NCBI RefSeq assembly: GCF_905475345.1
Contig: NC_066603.1
Location: 434,001 to 498,000, forward strand
Length of the DNA: 64,000 nt
Direction: 5' to 3'
DNA from: Vespula vulgaris
Lineage: Eukaryota; Arthropoda; Insecta; Hymenoptera; Vespidae
Below are positions 58,403 through 64,000 of this stretch, in pieces (position 1 is the first letter of the stretch; each line of letters opens with the position of its first letter). A program made the position numbers and the translations under genes. Under the pieces are notes generated by a model. That model saw only the letters and a program-made list of their open reading frames with translations. It was not told the origin of the DNA and searched no databases.

Positions 58403-61400
58403 TTGGCGAGATCGCTTCAGGCTCCACGTAAAACTTTGCCATTGTTTAATTACGTACGAAAATGAAATAGGATTACGCAAATTTTCAAGAAAAGACACGG
58501 GATAATTTCGTTTCTTTACGCCTGTTACATGGCAATTATTACGATCAAATTATAATCTGGTAATCGCTGTATTCAATTACTGGAACGTACTTTAATTGTC
58601 GATAATTGTCCGAACCATTGTTAGCTGTAAACAAATATGATGAAACGTTCGTCTCGGTGTTCCGATCGATAACTCTCGTGAGTTTGACAATGATGATGTT
58701 AGAATGAGAGAGAGAGAGAGAGAGAGAGGAAATTTGTACGTTCGTTTCTCATATGATCGACAAGTTTTGACGATTATCGATATATTTTTACATGCGTTCA
58801 CGTGTTCCCACACACGTTTTCATGGCTCGAACGTAATAACGAGCTGTCATTCGCAAACTGTTTCGATTCCAATGGTCCTCCGGAAAATTTTCAAGAGGAC
58901 GAATAAGATATATTATTTCTATTATTGAGAGCTCTAGTCGATATTTATGATAAAATTCGGATAAAACGAAAGAAAAATTATCTAAATCGTTGAATTAATC
59001 GATACGATATATCAGATATCTAGAATCAATTATTTGCAGAAAGATCGTAGGGTTTCATGTTGCTCCGAGGACGTGTTACTCGTGAATGACCCGTATATTG
59101 TTGTTGATCATTTAACGTAGTCGTTCGTTTCTAAACAATATTCTTCGAAGCAGACGACCTTGTTTGAAATAAAATACGTACGATGGAATTATATATATAC
59201 ATATATGTATTATATCGTTCAGTATTTGAAATATGTTATGCTTGAAGGTAAATTAGATATCGTTAAGTATTCCAAAGTCACGTTTGTCAAAAAAGAAAAA
59301 GAAAAAGGAAAGAAGAGAGAAAGGAGAAAAAAAAAACAAGAAAAAAAAAGAAAAGAAATCTATTCGTCTTCGTTACGGATCCATTATCATTAATAATATT
59401 TCAAAAAGAATCAAAATTTGACAAAGCAAATATTAAATCTCGCTATTAACGGTGTAATATGTAATTTTTCTTATTAAAATGTTTATGGAAATGTTTCATG
59501 TACTTTGTCCTTGACTATACATACTTTCTCAAGATATTTACAAATACCAATAGCTTATGAGTAATACGGTTTACATCGATAGGAAATTTAGAGATTAAAG
59601 TTGCCTACTGAAAATCCCAGATAATTCTACGAAAGAAAGTAGATAATCCTTTTCGACGATTGGTATTACATCTTACCCACTGTCCGATGTAATAAATCAT
59701 TTGACGCGGACCGTACGTAACGATGCAATAATTCATTGTAATTTTATTGCACGTTACTTGTGATAAACGCTAATAAAAATATTTAAGTGGCAAATATTTT
59801 CTTCGGTATGTAACGTAAATATACGAGACAATGAAAATAAGAAATGTAGCGTTTGTTGGTCGTGGAAAAAACCGATATTTGTTTATCACAAATAACATTT
59901 ACAATGCCATGGAATGATCGATGGAATTTTTACGTGTAAATATCTTTTGTGTAATGTTTGTATTTTATCTTCAATGGAAGAGAAATAGAAAAACTATACG
60001 TGTATTCGTAGTAATTCATTATCTTCTCTTTCTCTCTCTCTCCCATTGTTTTGTGTACGATACAAGTTTTCTTTGTATCGTTCGCGATAAAAACACGAAA
60101 TCAATCACGAAATTGAACGTGCATAGGTAGATAAAACGTAGAGATGAGAGAGATTACGAGTAACGCAAAAAAAATATTTTTAAAACCGGTATCGATATTC
60201 CAACGGTGAGAGCAACTTAATAACTACGAGGTATAAATTTGTCGCAAGTATCTCATAAACCCGAAGGCGTGAATTATGATAGAAGGCACGTGCGAAATGG
60301 AAATTAACATTGTAACGACTTCGTATTCGAGTATCCATCCAAAAGGATTTCGAAGATCCACGAGCTTATAGTTTCAAACGTAATTGTCTTGCGTTATTCG
60401 TCACGTTGCATGGAAAAGTTTTCCGCATAACTATGATTTTTCTACCATGGATATCAATCTTCGTTTATAATTGTTGAAAAACTCGTTGGGTTACGCGTTG
60501 TTATATACATAACGAATGTTAATTATATTCCAAACACCGGCATATTATGGATTATCGTAAGGAAGAAATGAAAAAGAAAATAAAAGGAGAAAGATTCGGT
60601 GTACACGCGTATTTCCTTTCTCTCTTTCGTTTTCTTTACGGAGAGAAAATTTCACGGTATATTATTTTATGGGAATTTAGTTAGCTGTTGCGTCATGAAA
60701 ATTCCATTGCCTTGGGATCATCGTTTTTCTCACGAGCACAATTCTCATTCTTATCGTTATTGATATCGTCGGCCACAACGACGTGTGATCTCATTTTCCA
60801 ATCTCTTCGAGCACTTACCTTTGCAAAGTATTACGAAGTATGGAAAGATTGATCGATACGTAACGGCGATTCATCGAGAGAATCGATCGCTCGGAATTTC
60901 AACTTCTGTGACCTTCGCGTTAATTTCTTGGATAGAAAAAAGAAAAGAAGAAAAAAAAAGGAGAGAAGAAAATAAGGATAAGCTTCTCCTTTTTTTCGCC
61001 GTTAATAAAAATGCAACATCACGGACGTGCGAATCCTTTCGATCATTTTTTCCCTCCCTATCCATCATCGCGTAATCCGTTTTAATGTATAAGCAACCAT
61101 TGTTTTTATAGTCCTTATTAGTATCCGGCTAATTCGAATGACTTTATAATAAAGCAACATTGTCCTTATTCGAATCACGATCGTTCGCGGCTGCCGCACG
61201 TAGAGCGATTTATAATGGTGTGACGTCATTTCGAATACAATTCCTTTTTTTTGCACGATCTTCCGTAGATTTTGTGTGACGTTACGCAAACACGATACTA
61301 CGAAATTTCGTGCCGAGCATGGTCAATGAAAAAAAAAGGAGATTAACTCTTTGGTTACGTGCTTAGACAAACGTACGCACGACTTTAAGGCATGTCATTT

Positions 61401-64000
61401 CCTTTCCTTTTTTTTCTTATTATCCGCTTCGCGAGTTCTAACGAAATTGACGTTATATCACAAAATCGAGATAAATTAAAGGTATGTAAATCAATGTAAT
61501 ATTGGCGATATATTAATAAATCATTGAAAAATTAACGCTACTTTTATTATCTCGAAGAACGTGAGCATGGCACGTCGTTGTGCTAATAAAACGCGTCACT
61601 GGAGTTCCTCATTAATAAAATTTCACGGATATCGATGTCTACCTTCGTCGATAGATTTATACTTTGTCCAAGACGATCGTAATGCACTCATCGAGGAATG
61701 TTCCGAGTTCCATCGTGTGAAGGTGAACATTTGCAAAGTTTTTCGTTAGAATCGATGAAACAATTGTATTTCTTTTCTTTCTTCTTCTTTTTTTGAGAAA
61801 TGATAAGCGAGCTCTTTAGTTGCGAGATTTCGGAGAAAGAGGAGCGACAAATCGTATACGACGGACTATTTAAAAAGATCTCCCGACGAGGTCCTCTCTC
61901 GTTCGTTCCTTCGCGTTCCGATGCGCAACGTTTGACTTTCTTTTACTCCATTTTATTGCAAGCGTTCTTCGAACGGATAAGCGAAAAGAAAGTGGATCGT
62001 AGAAGAAATTGGAACGAGAGGAGAAGAGATACAACGGGTAGGTCTTTCTTCGAACGAATATTTATCTGATTATTATTCGAGTATCCACTCGATAAGTTAA
62101 ATAATCAATAAACGGAAGTTTCGATCTATCGTTACGCTTGATAACTTTCCTTTATCGATCGCTATAGACGTAGTAAGAAGATAGGAAAACGTATAAAAGA
62201 ACGGATAGCCAGCGCAACTCGTTGCTTCGTTTATCGAATCGATTTTACGATCTCCTTCGGCCTGTTATCAATCGTAAGATAGAAAACGTTCGATCAGCTA
62301 TTTTCTTTATAATTCTTTCTTTCACGACTCGTACGGGCCCTGTCGTTGGCCGTCTTAGGATCCTTCGTTCCCTGAATGATTTCAGTAGTTATTACTATGT
62401 TCATGTTTATGCAGCTGGATAATAGTAAGAACAATGGGCTTCACGTTTGAATCATGTTCGCAAATATAGAAAGCTTCGTGTACCCGATGAAACGAAACTC
62501 AACGATCTATATTATTACGATAGGGAAACATCAAACGAAAGATAAAATCAAAACGAAAATATGAGTATAACCCAAATAATACCCGAATAATAATGATCAC
62601 CGAGCATCGACCCGTCTGTTTTTCATTATTTTAATCATCCGATAAAAATCTGTATTTATTTCCATTCGATTCGATCGATAATCAAAAGAAACGAAATTGT
62701 CGCTCCAGATTAGCTTTTCGTTTTACACAAATCATCCCTCCTTTATCGAAACCAAATTAGTGAAAGCTAATTTAAACAAGCTATCGTTCGAAGAGAGCCG
62801 AGCTCGCGACACGCACGAAAGATAAAGAATCGTACGTTCTTCGGTCGATTATATAAGAAAAATTATCGAGGGTCTATATTACGGTTGTTCCTAAGAGGAA
62901 AGATCACTTTAAAGTAGTCCGCGTAACTCATCGGTGATTCCAAGTAAGTTATCCCTTTTTGTATCTAAAAATCTTCACGACTCGTTACTTTCGAGATCTC
63001 ATCGCGATCGTTCGGTACTGAATACGTGGTGGGGATAAGGGCGGGTGCGGAGCAACGGTAGTGCGTTTTATCGAGACTCGATATCGATATTATAAAGTTT
63101 CCTTTCAAGGATTATCGAAGAACGAGCGATTTTCCACTAGAAAGATAATAAGTCGATGACGAAGACGACGGCGAAAAAATAATTGATATTTCAATTTTTA
63201 AAAGCAATTGGAAATTCGGTGAGATTTCCAATTGAGTAACTCGATAAGATTTTTATTCGACTGGTAATCGGTAAATCGGTAACGTCGTACGTACCTTCGT
63301 TTCTTCGCACTGCTATCGGGAAACAAACACATGCGATAGAATAAAAATAAAAGGGAAACCAGCCGTTTTATCGGCGGAATTATTTGAATTCGAATCGTCG
63401 TCGCTGCAACGAACGAATTATGACACATTTTCGCATATCGACGAAACGAACCACCTTCCGATAATAATCAACTGCTTGTGACGTAAATTCTCGCATGCTT
63501 CTCTTTTCTTCTTCCTCTAACATTATCTATTTTTGCCGATCATCGAATTACGAGGAAAATAGTTAGCGCGATGAAAACTCCTACTTTCGACTACTTCGTG
63601 GAATTTGTTAGAAATATTTACAATGAAATCGCGCGTATTGTCTCTTATGTATATACGTCTTTTTGCAATAACCTTTCCTATCTAGGTGCATCTTTCGCAA
63701 CACATTGTAAGTACCGTGCAAGTACGCGTACATGGAATGGTTCTCTAAAGCGCGACGATCAAGCGTATGCGTGTATCGTCAATTGACAGGTCGAGTCCAT
63801 TCGTTCGTATTTCCTTCTTACTTTTTTTGTTTCTTTTTCTTTCATTTTTCAGTAGCATTGTCATTTAAACGAGTTTGCTCCTTAACGTCGAGCCGGCTAT
63901 TCGAATGCAATAAAAATGACGTGTGATTTTTTAATAACACGCACGGCACACATCTCAACCGGCAAAGTAGTCCAGCGATGCACTCACTGGCTCGCGATCC
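58403..64000. other. Right flank, no recognisable gene
   Basis: 5.6 kb of CpG-rich DNA with a GA tract (58708-58729) and A-rich purine runs (59290-59360). Open frames are short and show no domain. A good-looking donor (CATT|GTAAGTA at about 63709) is present, but no exon could be supported around it. Confidence 0.45.

Overview
The window is nuclear DNA from an insect, most likely a hymenopteran (bee, wasp or ant). The reasons are spliceosomal genes with mostly short AT-rich introns, arthropod versions of every recognisable protein, an AT-rich base composition that is nevertheless full of CpG words such as TCGA, CGAA and CGTT over long stretches, and abundant GA/CT and TG/TA microsatellites. 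The species cannot be fixed from the sequence alone. All exon boundaries were worked out by hand from GT/AG sites, reading-frame continuity and remembered family alignments.

Eight multi-exon protein genes can be rebuilt end to end, each with an uninterrupted frame: Vps15/PIK3R4 (12.5-18.2 kb, +), a Kv-channel-interacting-protein-like EF-hand protein (21.9-22.7 kb, +), the SNARE Sec20/BNIP1 (23.2-24.0 kb, -), mitochondrial NAD-isocitrate dehydrogenase beta subunit (24.7-26.5 kb, -), MTHFSD (27.2-29.0 kb, +), an STK32/YANK protein kinase spread over 10 kb (31.2-41.4 kb, -), the membrane protein Star (48.8-50.4 kb, +) and a Tret1-like sugar transporter (55.5-58.4 kb, +). A ninth, single-exon gene (18.93-19.18 kb, -) encodes an 82-residue secreted protein that I do not recognise.

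Layout. The first 12.4 kb contains no recognisable protein gene. It does hold a degenerate repeat field (2.3-2.9 kb), an old ~461 bp tandem duplication that looks like a duplicated minus-strand promoter plus first exon (3.9-4.6 kb), and an orphan core promoter with CRE, TATA and initiator (5.93-5.98 kb). From 12.4 to 29 kb is a compact, CpG-poor housekeeping cluster for endosomal PI3-kinase signalling, Golgi-ER fusion, the TCA cycle and a folate-enzyme-like RNA-binding protein. From about 30 kb onward the DNA is CpG-rich and gene-poor, with long introns and intergenic spaces. STK32 and Star sit head to head across a 7.4 kb GA/CT-rich and locally GC-rich interval that probably contains both promoters. 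The last 5.6 kb shows no gene.

The genes do not form one pathway. I found no CRISPR, operon, integrated virus or intact transposon, and no evidence of a new multi-gene system. The best leads for novelty are the unrecognised secreted protein, the duplicated first-exon cassette, the orphan promoter at 5.9 kb and a perfect 21-bp hairpin inside a transporter intron.
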